A stretch of DNA of 64,000 nt from Lethocerus indicus (lineage: Eukaryota > Arthropoda > Insecta > Hemiptera > Belostomatidae). Both the position numbers and the translations under genes were made by a program. Below the pieces are notes generated by a model. The model ran no database searches, was not told the origin of the DNA, and worked only from the letters and a program-made list of their open reading frames with translations. Below, piece after piece: positions 38,101 through 53,400 of this stretch (position 1 is the stretch's first letter; every line of letters begins with the position of its first letter). The stretch is from assembly GCA_019843655.1 (NCBI GenBank), contig JACDQD010000007.1, positions 21,780,365 to 21,844,364 on the forward strand. The letters are read 5' to 3'.

Positions 38101-40250
38101 AACATACATCCTAGACCGGTCCACCGTTCACGACCGCTCTATGTGTCTGTACGCAGGAATTGAATATAAACAGAGCCCGCACGAGAGTACGTGTGTTGAC
38201 AGTTCCGGTTGAAAAAAGTGCCCGGGGTCGGTGTCCGGCTGCCGGCGACATCCCTAGCAGACCTCTATCCCCAACACGGTATGTCTCAAAACATTTTTTT
38301 CCATCGTTTTAAAACTCGTCATATTGGATGAAAGTCTCATTCTCAAATATTCTGTGAGGATTCTCAGGTTGCGACTAAACCTTGTAGGGGGTCCTCGAAG
38401 GACCTGAATCGCTCTTGAGCGGCGGCCACGGCACAGGCCGCCGAAGCGCATATCGTTCACCCACTAAACTGTCCATCCTCGTTAAGAAATGATCACCATA
38501 ATTAATTAAAAATAACCCCGGTCTACACTGCAAGTGCCACTCAAATTTTAACGGCATATCAACAATATTGAAAATCAATGGGCGTTATATATTAGGAATG
38601 TCGCTCTTCTATAAATTGAGTCCATAATATTTTAATTTCCGTAAAATTAACACTTTCCTAAACTAATGATATTTCGCAACCGTTTATTACACAATTTAAC
38701 ATTGTTAAATATGCTCCAATATTGCTTCAATTTTTCGAATTATCAAACGTACCCCCACGTTAGATGTGCTGATCTTGTTTTAATTTTTTATAATAGAAAT
38801 TAAAGACAACAGTAATAAAAGGACCAAGTAATCCAGGTTTGGGGTATTCCGAAATTTGTTCGCTGGTTTCCGAAGTCTTAAAAAAAATTTCTTATAGCTT
38901 AAGTTTAATAGCAGTTAAAGATCAAATAATGATAATATTCGCCAACGGATGGTAAAAGTTTGTAGAACTTTTCCCGATAAAGAGATGGAATCGGTGTGTT
39001 TAAACATATCAGGTGTATTTATGCATATTTAAATTAACGGCCTTTATGTTCCCGCATTTCCCTTCCCGGTATGATGATAGAACAACGAAACGACCTGCAA
39101 CTACAAATAATTTAGCCATATGTTCTCAGGGAAATTATTTTGTTGTTTTCGATATTTTTTCGGGTAAAAATGGTGATGTAAAATATCCATTAGGAAAACA
39201 ATCCAACGAAAACAAAGACAGGTAAAAATTGTACGAACAGGAAACAAAAAGATAGTCCTATAGTAGTCATAATACCTAAATTGAATTGGGAATCATAGTT
39301 GAGTAAATAATGTTGTACACTGATTTCATATAATATTTCTGTACCTACCGAGCTGAGATTATGTTCATGACTGATTTAGAATTGTTGGGCAGCATAGCAT
39401 TATTGTGTTCACGTCTAAAAGGAATTGAAACTTATCGGAAACATCCTCGCGAAATTATTTATAGGAACAGGAAATATCCGACTCTCTAATGTAAAATCAT
39501 TGAAAACACATATTGCGTTCGACAGTCGCATTCATTTTTAACTCGTGGGATTCCCGATTTCAAGATTACAAGCAGGCTAATCCTCACTGAACGGGTGAAT
39601 CGTTTTTTTTGTCGTAGTACATTCATGCCGTAGAATAAATCATGTGCATTGGGACAATGACTGACTTTGATAACGTGTATATTTTTACTTCATTACAATT
39701 CAATTTTTCAAACGAAACAGTATTAATTTCAAATAACTGAAATTACGAAGGACGTTGGACGTTGGTCCCTGTATGCACCAATATAATTTTAAAGACAATT
39801 TTAAGGATATATTACTTCATTTATGTTAAAGTTCTGTTACATTTCTTATTAAATGAAATTAACATGATAATTATATTATCTATATTATAGCGCAGATATT
39901 TCACATAATTTAACAACCTAAATTTAATTAATTGAGCAACTAGATTGTATCTATTAGTGCGTTTGTGTTTAAAATGACAAAAACCCCAAGGGAAAATAAA
40001 AAATATTTTTAAGATATAGGACAAAGTAAGCTAGAATTATTTCGGGTCGTAGAGATAGGTGTGTTTTGGAAATAATGATGAAACATGGCGGATATAAGGA
40101 GATTTGGAAATTTAACTAACATACCTAGACGAATGTTAAAAACCTCAAGAGCTCAAACTTAAGAGAGCTGTAAGGCGTAAGAGCTCCGAGTCGTTTAAAA
40201 TTCAGTCGAAAAGTTGAAATATAGTGGGCGCAGCAATGAACTTCTGAGAT
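35142..40250. other. No recognised gene; CpG-rich, repeat remnants
   Basis: Frames are short (up to 81 codons). A diverged element with GGTTTGGTTTCGGCTTC (about 37212) and AAACCGGTATAGCATACGAC (about 37342) may be another family copy. A hydrophobic minus ORF at 36836-36591 starts with a run of Ile/Leu/Val but has no recognisable family. The stretch may be intron of COLGALT or intergenic. Confidence 0.5.
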
Positions 40251-40500
40251 CGCGGCGCTACTAATGCTCAACCCGCAATATACATGACTGAATTTATATT
40301 GGGGAAAAAATTAAACGCGGCGCCTGCAATACTAGACCCGCCTCACTCTCAGGTAATGCAGCAAGACGAATATATACTTAGCGCCCGAATTCAGAAATGA
40401 ATGCGCGGCGCTACAGAGGCACAACCCTCAATACTCACCAGGATTTTTTAGAACAACCAATTGAAAACGGCGTCTGTAATACTAAACACACTATTAAATA
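40251..40500. repeat. Degenerate tandem repeat with alternating units
   Basis: Four related units begin near 40251, 40316, 40403 and 40467, each with a GGCGYC or GCGGCGC start followed by a CAATACT or TAATACT-like stretch. Units 1 and 3 resemble each other, as do 2 and 4, giving a diverged period of about 150 bp. Confidence 0.5.
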
Positions 40501-43500
40501 AATACTATTATACAAAATATTATTTCATTACTTATTTATTTTCACACAGCTCGCATTAATATATAAAATGTCCACTTAATTACGTTACTTGTAACTCCAT
40601 CGATAATTTGCGAACCGGCATCCAAAGCCAACATTTTAATTTGTTGGAAAATTAAGCTAAAGAGTATAAAACATTTTACTACACTTCGGGTACAAGTTAT
40701 TTAATTAGTTTCAGACGTATAACACAATTCATGTGAGATGATAAAATTCTTTTTTTCACGAATTGTCATGGCCGACGAAGTAATTTCAAGAACACCGGAA
40801 TGTTCAAAAACATGCTGCATTTCACGTCCACCAAACATGATCAGCAAACCTGGGAACATTCTATTCTTTTATTCAGTAGAACTCAGAATTTTTCCCATAA
40901 AGTAAGAAGGTGTGCTCTACCTGGCACACCTGGCTTAGTTATTCAATTTATGCCAGAAAAAATTATTTTGTTATTTTTTATACACTGGTAAGTCGTGAGG
41001 AACAATCGATTGTTCTGTTAGAATGTAGCATTCTTCTGAGGTATCGATTTCAAACATTGAAATATGAAGTTTATTATTGTCTCTCGTAAACAATTCCGGA
41101 CAGGATTATTATGAATAAATGCCTCGGGTCTAATGGTTCAGAATAGTGAACAAGATCAGACAACTTTGGCTAACTCATGCGATAAGGTTACAATGATAAA
41201 GGACATTTTTATATTGTTGAAAATTGTGATCGAAATATACGCGAAATCTCGTCCCCCACGTTGCGTGTAGAGATTATACCTTTTAAACGATGAAAATCAC
41301 GGTAGGGTAAAACAGCAACGTATTTGTGCTCGGGATACATTTGACTCGCAAGATATGAAGCATGGAAGTCCGCCCGTACAAAGTTGACTCCAAGTTGCGG
41401 AATGGATCTTGGAAGACTGCACATTTAAAGGGGAGGGTAAAGTTAAAGGGTGCGGTAGCACTAATTACCCGCGCCACTAAGTAGGGCTTTATCTGTATTT
41501 AAGCATGCTACAATAAGCGAACATCGAAACTAGAACTTGGAGCTGTCAATATAAGGACAGTTTAGGATGAACTTTCATCATTTAATTTTCAAATATATAT
41601 CATGCAACCCGAAGTCATTTTAAAGAAAAACGTACCTAACTAGATCAGGACAAAATTAATATAGAAAGATCGTTACTTTTAAAAAGACGATAATTTCGAA
41701 TTGCTTGATCCTAGCTAGACCGGTTTCAGTTTTCTACTATTTTTTAGAGATACTGTGATCTACTTAACTGCTACATAAGTAGAAACATTAAAGAGATTAT
41801 AATTAGTATTGTGATTGTCCGCCTCCATTCGCTTGTTCGGCTCCTAATATAGACCGGTTTTGGCTTATCAACGTTATCGTTATTTTCTATTTACGGTTAG
41901 GCGCGGGTATAATGCACGTAATTGACGCTTGACAGGGGCGGGCATTAACGGTCGAGAACACGTCCAATTTGTCGCTTCACGTTAATAATTTTCATAATTG
42001 TCCTTCAACCGGTTATTGAAAAAACTATAGGTTTGAGGGGGGATATAACTATCGGTTTTCGAGTCGGTGACGCATATTGGGTAGGCGGGGGGGCCCAATT
42101 TCCTTCAAATAACTAGGTATATTAAGGTAAAGAACGGGCTTCTGACAGATAGGCAACAGGAGATGTTTTAAGATCCAATTTCAGATATCGGACGGCTTTA
42201 TCGTAGATAAAGCTAGATAATTAATTTTGCCGCGGCAGTTCGCCATTAGGACCTTCCCCCCGCCCCCTACCACTTCAGTGTTCTTCATGAACAGCCCAGT
42301 TTAGCATCTCATTATTCCTCTTTAAGCCCAACCTTCCTCAACCGGACAAAGATTTATCCTAATTTATCTATTTTTAAATATATTCTAGAAACTTTATTTT
42401 TCTTAAATTGAAATATCTTAGATTCAAGACTGCAGAAACGGTGGGATGCCCGCCCCACAGACTGAAAACAGTCTGAATAAACCAAATACGGAGTATTAAC
42501 TTCGTTTTAAACGGATAAAAGTCATTCTATTATTAAAATTCCTATTACATTTGTATTACTTTATATTTTGCTGAGAATTCGACTTCTTTCGCAAAGTTCT
42601 CAATTTCACATAATATTGCTTATGACATTACTGTTGAAACAACTTAGAGAAACTTAGAGATCTAAAATTGTTTTATCATTAGGTTGTTGCTTCATACATT
42701 CGCACCTAATTAATCCATAGTACAATTTATTGATTAGACTATATATTTTACTGTATATATAATTCCATCGTCGACGAAGACACGCAGATTTCATTACTTT
42801 TACAATACATTAACCTACCTTTCTCTTTATTACCGTAGTTTAATCAAGCAATTAAACGATTACGTTAGGTTAAACGATCATCTTACTTTATAAAATGATT
42901 TAATCGAGGGGGATGTCAGAATCCAAATTTAATATACCTTGGCGCTATTACACTCTGCCACAAAAGAAAATTTCATTTCTTTGTGTCACAGTAGAAGAAT
43001 AAAATGGAAATTCAATAGCGAGTAAGAAACTGGGATACGTAGCGGGCCTAGATTAAGTAATACGAAGTCGTCGCGCGCTGCCCACTATTTAAATTCCCAG
43101 TAAAAGAGAGGGGGTGAAGAAGCTAAGTCATAAAAGGGACGGAAAAATAAAAGAACCGGAAAATAATAACCGCAAAACGATATTCCATATAATTAATTTT
43201 CCGCGGCTAGGGAATTCAATTTATTTTCTCGAGGCAAAAAGACAAATTAAAGGGTGAAATATTCTTAGGAGAAAGAAGGAATGGAGAGCGGAGAGGGAGC
43301 CTTAATTTAGGAAAGGGGCGAGATCGCCCTTACCACCGATAACACTACTGAGGTTGACATTCGTCACTTTAGTTAAGTGAAATTAAAATCAGTTGTCCGC
43401 TCGGACAGGGACTCCGAAACCGTTAAATACCTTATTAAAGTTGAAATGAAACTTACTACTCCTCTGTTGGTGTTTTCAGCTCGATAATAATGCTATTTTC

Positions 43501-46500
43501 ACTGTTCTTTTTATGTTACAACATTTCCTTGGTCTCATTTAATTGTTTTCCAACTTTTCATTTCAAGGACCGGAAATTTCTAACAAAATATTCTGAGCAA
43601 AATAGACAGAGAGCATTTAACGGAATCAATTTACTATTTAGAGCGCTATTAACACTTGGACGAATGTTTTGTGGACAAAGACACAAAATCATACATTGTG
43701 CGGTAAATAAATTACGGAAATTCATTATATTTCATGTCGGTCTAGTTTACTAGTTGAGTACAAATGCAGGACTTCGATGCGCTTTATTACAGGAAAGCCT
43801 CTTATTTGCTTATAGAGCCGAAAGGTCAGAATTGATTGGTCGCGGAGCTATTAGAAATAATTTCAGTAGAAAATGGTTTCTAGAATAGCGCAATTGTAGA
43901 AGCAAACAGAAGACGGTGAATACAAGTCCGGGAAAGGGAATTAGTCCAGAGCAGTAATTATATTTGAATACTATTTGCATTCGCGTCCTTCCTGCTGTAA
44001 CAGTATTTCTTGTTTTCGTACACTACTGTTAATAAACACGTATCAACATTAAAGTTCTACCCTAATGATCAGTAATAGACATGACGTTTTATATCAAATA
44101 ATGAATCATGAATAAGTTCCATTTTTTATTTTTTTTACGGTTTACTTCTGAAAAATATATACAATAAGAACCGCAAAAAAATTTCATTTTCGTCATCCGG
44201 TCTACTTCGGGATGAAGGCCTATTGGTGAATCGTGCCGTTGTAGTGACTAATTGAGACCTCTTCGAGGCAGATAGGGGTAAATAATGGTAGCCGTAGCAC
44301 TGAGAGAGCCGTGTTCATGTGCTGAGAGCGCCGGCGGGACCTCCCTGATTGATGATCAGTTGAGCTGAATCCACCTCACCTCGAGTGCGGTTTCATTCGA
44401 CTGTGAAAAATCCCAACCGGTATCGCGCATTTGTTTTAAATAAAATTCTATCCGGACGATACAGTTAGGTTAGGAGATAAAGACAAATATTTGAACTTCA
44501 GATGAATGGCAATTCGCATCAGAATATAGTTTTTTGAGTTGGTGATTCATCTAAACAACCTTTCATGATATGCCGACCGAGGCCAGGTTCAGGGCAATCT
44601 GTTCTCCCGGCTTCCCGGGTTTTCTTTTAAAAAAGTCTCTCTTTCTCTGCTTTATTTATATATAGTTTTATTTTAATGAAATCATGTTAACAATATTTTC
44701 AATTATCTTCCTATATAGACGGACGAGAATGAACAAAGAATAGGTGGACAAATCACTATTCCTGATCCTATCCTATCTTGAACATATCCAGAGCTTGGAG
44801 CGAAAATGTCAGAATAAAATTACAAGAATAACCGAGAATTATGTTTACTGTAGTGTTAAAAATATGGATCCTATCGCCAATATGGGAAAAAGTGAAAACA
44901 ATTGATCCCTATATTAGATAGTGTTAGTAATAGACTAGACCTCCTCCAAACTTAGTGAAGAAGGTAAACAATTGGTGTTAGGATATAGGAAATTTGAATT
45001 TATATCGGTATAAGGTGCATCACGTGATTATAAGGTTAAAGATAACAGGGTTGGACGAATTTAATCGCCCTTCCTTAAATTAAGTGATATATTTCAATTT
45101 ATGCCAATATAATGCTAGGGAAGTAGGGGCATGAGGACGTGTAAGCATGGGCATAGTTGGAGACATTTATCGTGAAGGGGGGCGTCGCCGTGACAGTGCC
45201 GTCCCGCATTTAATGGCGTTGCAATAAATCCGAAGAGGGGACGTTTAAGAATAGATCTACGCCAACTTTGAACCACTGAAGGCTTCAACTTAGTGGCCGA
45301 ATAAATCTCGGCCGGGGACTCGCTTTCGATATTTTATGGGCTCTCGGGAATATAAAAGTTTAAATACAAAACCGATAGGAATGGCCCGTATTTAAATCCG
45401 TGGAAAGACGTCTGACGTCATACCCACGATTTATTTAATATTGCACCGATAAAAATATAGCCGCGGTTCAGATTTTATTCCGAATGATCGAATCCTGTCC
45501 GTACTAGTTGTGTGTCCTGAACTACGAGATTCGTTTTCGATGGCACCATCCTCCAAAAAGTATTACATCCAAACCGCCCTTTCGATAGCTAGTAAATCAA
45601 ACCTTACGCCGCTCAATGGATTTATAGGGCATTTATTTGAAAACAATAGAACCGTCAAAAAAGATTTAAGATATTCAACTATGTCGCTCGGCACGCCTAC
45701 AAGTTATGTACAACAGAGAGAATGAAGTAACAGAATAAATTAAATCATTTAGATTGATCATTTACAGAAAGCAGTTAGCTCAGAAAGGGGTTTAACATTC
45801 CGGGGATATAATTGTTTGGTATAATTAATTTTAAGACTCCAATGTTGTATGATAGTTTCTCAATTTTCTCATTATAGTCGGACGTACGTAATTTCGTTAC
45901 CCATATATTGACAGGTAACATGACGGGATATTTTAACAAGAAAAAGCTTTCAAATTTCACTACGCGGTTCAGTGAGGGAAAACGAGAAGTTATAATACGC
46001 CGTCTTAGGAGGTGACGTACACGGCGGTTTTTTTTGTTTCCGCCTTTAAACAGGAAAATTGGATTAACGCCCAGAACAGTATCAGACCCTCGGGTCCGAG
46101 GGTCTACACTGTAAATATTTTCTTCAATATAGGAAAACTTTATGAAAAAAATAAGCGAAGCGGACATACTGGGCTAGTGGTTGGAGACCCGTCTACGGTA
46201 AAAAAAAGACGTCTGGGGGATGGTCCCTCACACCTAGGACTGGGATAACCCCCAAAGCAGTCTGAACATGATAGTGTACGTGTAGTACACATACATTACT
46301 AATGTGTCGTACTAATGGAGGTGTGCGATCGTATACTGTTACCAGTGACTCGAGTGAAACAGTATGTCCCTAGTTGTACTGCCCTCAGGGGGGAGGGGGC
46401 ACCAATCAGGTATCGAGCAATGTGCAGCGATCTCAAGTTTCGTTTCAACTACCCGGCGTACCGGTATGTGCCTTATCCAAATCAAGATGTTTATAAATTG

Positions 46501-49500
46501 TAAATTAAACGGATTGGTGGTTCGAATCCCGGAGCTGGATCGAATTACAATTGTAAATCTTGTTAATGTGGCAGTCTATTCAACAGACAGGTGAGGTCTA
46601 GTGAATTACAATTAATGAATTCTAAGGGCTGCCCGGGTCCATCACCGAACCGTTATTTCTAACTAGAAAAGTGATATTCCACCCTCAATGGGGACTTAAC
46701 AACAACAGGATTTAATATAACAGTAATGGCCGACACCTCACGCTGAATGCTAGAAGTAATTTTCATAAGCGGGGTCCCACAATTCGATCGGAATGTCCGG
46801 AATCATTTTAAACGTCCGTCGCCTGCTGGCGTGTCATATTTCCTGCGGACCAACAAAGCGAGTGAAATTCACTACTTCGTTCCGAAAAACCGCTCGCAGC
46901 GGTTACGGCTTTACAAGAGTTACAAAAGTACATTGTGGCGCCGAGTGAGCGCTTTTCGTGACAGGATTAAACGAGCCACTTGCGGTTACACCGCATCAAT
47001 AGTTCACCAACAATATATTGTAAATAACAAATTGAACGCAGAGAATGGTGAAAATGAATGGCCCTTTCGTTAGGTTTAAAATGGAATAGATCGAATATGT
47101 AATTGCAGAATTAATACGATCAATACGGTCTTTCTGAAATAACAAATATTACGAAATTATTAATAAATAAGGTGAACAAATTGATAAGATTGACAAGAAA
47201 TTGGGATATTTCGATAGAAATAATTATTATAACATTGGTAGTATCCAAAACGTTTAGCTATTAATCTCAACTTTTGTAGAAGAGACATGAAACCGTGACT
47301 AGTGAATATTCCTCTTACCAATGAAATGTACTGGTCCCACTTGTTTGGCAAAATGTCCCTTCGTCATTTAGCTTCATGCCAGTGATTTAGACTGTACCCT
47401 GACTCAGCTGAGAATACCCAAATGAGCTCAATTCGCAGCGAGGGTTATTACTGGCGAACTCCTATCACACTAGTATCACCGGTGGTACTGTGGTTCTGTA
47501 CAACTAGGAAATTTTAAACACTCGACGAACCCCCGGGGAATAGCTTAAACTGAAGATTGTGTTCGATAACTCTCTTGCTGAGCTCACTAATTAAACGTTC
47601 CGCCGTTTAAGAAGTCGGCTTGAACCGATCGGTTGGCGGCCGTTGAAGGCGAGAAAATCGGAAAAGACGTGGTGAAGGGTGTTACATGGGACAACCTTGT
47701 TAGACTGGAGTTTCCTTGAGAAGCGGTGGGGATATTTGCGGTGCCGAACACCCGATAGGTGCAAATTCCTGTAGCTGGGAGGATCAGCCATCCGACGTTG
47801 CGGAATGCGGTCAGCTAAAATAACAGGACGGAGGTAGGGCCGGGCGTCAATCTGGATTAGTTACTCGGCTCCCAGCTCGACCCAGCTTTCATCACCTCAG
47901 GAACGCAGTGTCAATCTCACTTCAACCGAACTTATAATTTTTCCACGGTAATACAAGTTTTCATCTGGAATAAAGTGTCCACGCTATTCGGCAAGGCCTA
48001 CCTTGAACTGAAGATTTGACTCAAAAAAGAATTCGAATTTTGAATCGATTGGTAAGGTGTTACGAATCTTTATTTTACAGTAACTACCAAAGATAAAGTT
48101 GATGTCGCGGTTTAGCTACGTCTCATCACCGCGTTTTATTAGTTCACTCAACTAATCAACTAATTTTTACCAATTATACTTTCATTATTTATTTGAAATT
48201 CATTAATCGAAGGCGATCTCTCTCCAATGAAGAGTCTGTTTAGTATTTAGACTATTATATAATCAATATTTTCAACATTGCATAGAAAATAATTTCTTTC
48301 CCGGACTGCAGAATTAATGACTTATTGATTCACCGTCCGGTCACGGTTTTTGTGATTTGAAGTCGAGTAAATTAAAATCCGCACGACCAAATTCGCAGTC
48401 GGTTGAAAGAGTATGAACCTCAATTAACACTAGAGCACACAACATTTAAATATATTTATAATGTATAGCTTTTAAACAATTAAAATCAAATTAAATCTTA
48501 TTTAAATTAAATCAACCCCCAACATTTAGCGGACCACCATTATTCCCTAAACAAACATACAAATTCTGGAAAGAGTTAACGAGATATCTCCCATACGTTG
48601 AAAAAGTAATTTCTTTCTTTTTGAAGGACTGAAAGACTGAGTTTTATTATACTTAATGCAATATTAGGATAACAATAGTGTATAATTGCAAAAGGATAAA
48701 GTACAAAGATTAATATAACTATATGACTCTATTCGTGACAAATCTAAGAATATGCTTTATTTTATTTCTGCTCAACAAGGTATGGAATATTAATGCTCAA
48801 ACTTCTGAAATTTAATCCGACCTAAATTGGTTTTTCCCATAATTTTAACACCCCGCGGGATTTCAACTGGGAGTCACGTATCCACTTCCCACAATTTAAT
48901 TCTTTTAACTTCACATCCCTATATGTTCAAAAGTTAATTTTTCTACATGAAGCTGGCTCTTTCATACATATATATTATTAATTTAGATATTTTTTCCTCC
49001 TACCAGCCTTATTATCAATAATTATACGTCTTATTACAATAATTACTTGTTATAAATAAACACAACAATAAACGACTCGAGCATAAACTGTACTTCAACT
49101 GTACTGATTATTACGGGATCAGAGTCGAAATAATGGAATGTAGGTAGCACCCGTATTCTACCTTTCCCTTGTAACTACCAGGTTCCTATATCATTCGATT
49201 TGTCGGACATATGACACAACAATTCATCGGATATACGTCACGACAACAATTGCCGTATAGCTCTCCAGAACCGATTATATTTCCAATTATATGGTCCACT
49301 TATGGATATATAAAATGGGACACGGAAAATCCAATCAAGGCTCCGACTGGAATTCGGTACGGGAGTTTCAAATTGAAACGCGGCGACCTCTGCCGACAGT
49401 GAAACTGACAGAAATGAAAAACGACAGAACCGACAGCAAACGACACTGGCCCCTCCCGCTAAATGGGTTTATTACTTAGCCGGGATGAAAACCCACGGTG

Positions 49501-50447
49501 CGAGGGCCCGCTTTGGCGCTGGCAAGATTGGCATTTTTCATTTTCATCGCGCAAAATAAAAATGTCGCCGGTAATAGTTTTTCCGGTCGGCCCTCAGAAC
49601 CAACGCTTATCCTTCCCCCCCATTATACGCGCTGTCTAATGGGCGTACAATTGAAAACCGATTTCAATATAAAATCCCAATTCGAACACCAAAATAAAAA
49701 TGCGCGGGAGAAAACAAAATGGTATATCGATTTCGAAAAGGGATTGACGGTCTCGCACAACTGTGTGCATGTCGATGCTATTGTGTCGACGATCATTTTA
49801 TTTAAACAGATTAAATTTATTTAAACGATCGGACAGGTAATATATGCGACGATCGCGAAATGACGAGTACTGAAAAATTGTATCCATATTGAATTTGATA
49901 TAATCAATTTTAATAAACGTCAATTCAACATGATTACGATCATGTAACAGTTATTTTACACTACGGAGAACCTCGGTCAGAAGGTGTTGAAGCCATATAT
50001 CGTTCGTGATTCGTAAACGTTTCTAAGCCATTATGGAAAACACCACTATTAAATATTCTTAGTCGTCCACAAATAAATGTATACAGTGTGTACACATCGC
50101 AGTCAGAGCCGCACCGTATTAATATTGGCATTATTATTTAATATACACAAAGTGATACTGCATGGATAAACATACTGTAGTTTATATTGGGGACCAATTT
50201 CCAAAGTGGGATTTAAACCGGTAGCAGTCCTTAATATAATTAAGTGCCAGGAGTTCCAACTCCACTTCCTAATAACAGTTTATACTAAGTTGCACACCGT
50301 GTGATTCATTGAGTTGATATATATTTTCTCTTGTTCCGATATGGAATAAATGTGATATTAATTTAATGGAGTAATATATGATACTATAGAACCACCCAAC
50401 ATACACACACACACACACAAAAGATATATAAAAATATAATGTAATGT

Positions 50448-50490
<43 letters not shown>

Positions 50491-53400
50491 TGACAAAACG
50501 CCATCACAAAACTATTTTGGTTTGAAAACCAAAGATCGGAGCCCAGGAACTTTCCTTCCACTCCATTTAACTCTACAGTATCGCAGTTTCGAGAACTAAT
50601 AATATAAAACAAGTTCCACATATCAATATATGCGGGATTCATGTCACAGAGGTGCATTTCCGCATTATGAAAGGGGGACGGGAGAGGGCTGGAACTGTGA
50701 CCCAGTTTACGTGGAACAAAAGAGAAAACCAACCGGCAAACGGTCTGATCCCGGATAATAGAAAATAATAATAAGCGTACTCAGCACGCGGATATATAAA
50801 CTGGAAATTATCCAAAAATGTTTTAGAGTTTGAGAAATAATTTATCCTGATAACTAGGTTGAACGCGTCTCACAGCGTTTCGTTCGTTTTGAACCGGGGG
50901 ATTTTCTAGGAAAAGTTTTATTCGGACAAAAATAAAAATGCCGCAGCCAGCTGTTTGGTTGGACGGGCGCGCTTAATTAGGCCCGGGACTTTTCATCACT
51001 CTCTGGAAAGTATTATCTAGCCGGATGAGTCTGAAAATTGTCGACTGTCCCGCAATTATTAACGTAGACCGGTTTTTAAATTCAATCGCCGGGGAGACAA
51101 GCACCTTGAGAATATTACAACGGGATATTACGGGCCTAGAAAATTTTCCACTCTCCAGCGTACAATGTACGAAGAGGTTTACTGGGATACATTGGCTGCG
51201 TAATATCTACTTATTATCTAATGGGCACACAGAACTTGGTGAGCCCCACTCATTTAATCGGTTCAAATTTCCGACTGAACGAAAATTTTACCGTATCACT
51301 ATCCACTGAGCTGTTCTTTTTAAGTATCATAAAGCGTAGTTACTTTAGCTATAAGTAAGAATAAGTCAAATTAATTTTGTTTTCTAATTGTAACTTCGAT
51401 ACATAATGCACCGGTCAAGCGAAATCCTGCCTGAAAACCTACAGACGCTGACTTTTCATCAGTGGTGCCTGCTTAAGGGGCGTTATCTTAAAAATAAACA
51501 GGATGCTTACGAAAATATTCCTCTTAGAACCAACCTGAATTCCGCAAAAATAAAACGGGAGCCAGGCGAGAGCATAGCGTAACATAAATTGGCTTTGGGG
51601 GTTGAGCCCGAGGCGACCGCCCTATAAATTCCAATATCTACGCGGTATTCGCAGGGTTTAGGTCCCTCTGCCACAGGATATATTACCAATAAACGGGAGC
51701 AACATAAGTGGAGGGAGGCCAATGAGTTGACACTATTACTGCGATACTCTACTTCGTACCAAGTATATTACTAGTTCAGTATTGATGACGTCGTTCCGTA
51801 GTGACGAAATGCGGAATCACATATGCGAAAACTGGTTTCGGAGCTCAAAATGGCCTATTTGAAGAGTGATTAAAATTTATAATTTATAATGGAAATGTTT
51901 CACCAGTGTTGTCTATTAAAACATTTTTATTCATTTATTTACTTCCTGATAATTTATACAACATTTTCTGTAAAGCTGTTCTGTCAAATCGACTGGCTCA
52001 TATTGAACGGGCGCCCCCAACACAAAACCGCTTACAGGCCCGCCATTATATTCGAGGTAGAAAATATTCCCACACTATCAAATTTCATCGTTCGGCGTTT
52101 AACCAACAAGGAATGCTTATCGGGATAGGTTTTTCTCTGTGTACAATATAAGGGGGAAGCGTGCCTCTCGGGCGGGACACAAAGCTCGGTGGGCGGGAAA
52201 AGAAGACTGGGGGGCAGCGGCAAGGTATTTTCCATTTTGGTGTCGAAAAAAGTTAGGAAGACGGAGAAGTCGAATAGATAAGAAGAAGAAAGAGAGACCG
52301 ATAAAATAGAGCAAGAAGGGAATCTTTCTAGGAGGGGGGAACCGAACTCGGAAATGGAATCTTTCTTTATCTAGTCCACTTTCTATTAGTGTCAATGAAA
52401 GTTTTATTGATACCCTATATAATCGCGACAAAATGTATGGCGATGGGCAGAGTTACTTTCGGGAAAACCGCTTGCCATCTTCCTTTCTTAAGTACGTAAA
52501 ATATGTCCAGAAAACTTTTATGCTCAAAAGGAAATCTTTAATTCTACTTTCCTATAAGTAAAAGAAATCTATGAAAAAAAATTTCGTTCCAGTAGTTTTT
52601 TGTTTTTTTAACCTTTTATTTTTGTATAATTAACCTTACAGTTATAAGTACAATGGCGGTATAAATATTCCTAGTATTGTGTAGGATGTAATTTAAAATT
52701 ATAAGATAATTTTACAATTTTTATTGTTTTGACAATATTATGATCTTACACACATTTTTTTAGCAATTCATTACGCTTATTTCAACATACAAAATACATT
52801 ATTTAGTAAAAACTAAAAATTTCACTATTAGTCGTATCACAACGTAAGGTGATTAGGACGTTTATTGACAGGTAAACAGAAGGGGATCGGCACTTTGTCG
52901 AAGCCGGGTCTCGAGATGTCTGGGCTTAACAAAATTTGACACTCTAAGTTCTACAAACCGGAGCAGTTCGCAACAATGTAACCTGAGGCAAGTTAGTTAA
53001 AGGCGCATTAAGGCCGATGGTTCCTCGCTTAAATGGACAAACATGATTCGAATTACGGTTCGACTACCACAAGACCTGTTACGGTAATTGTATTTCACAG
53101 TAGGGCATTCTGACTCGCTCCATTCACTACACAAATAAGCAATTTTATGAGGGTGATAAGAAGGTGAGGAAATTAAAATCTTATTTTTCGTAATAGATTT
53201 CGATAAATACTACTGCACGTAGACACAAGATTGACATGGGACCCGCAGGCAAGACTCAAACGTACAGAAGCGAAACGACGTTACAAAATGCTACTATTGG
53301 TCCTCATTCATTTATAACTGTATTGAACAGCGGCGGTCCACCAAATCTAAAACGCCCATTATCGATAAATCACATAAAAAGAACGAAAAAATTTTTGGCT

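Noticed and set aside
46515..46533. tRNA-like T-loop (GGTTCGAATCCC)
   Set aside because: No matching A box, anticodon arm or acceptor stem upstream, and the T stem does not pair properly.
49498..49824. 108-codon plus ORF with signal-like N-terminus
   Set aside because: Only a short hydrophobic start; no domain, no splice or promoter context.
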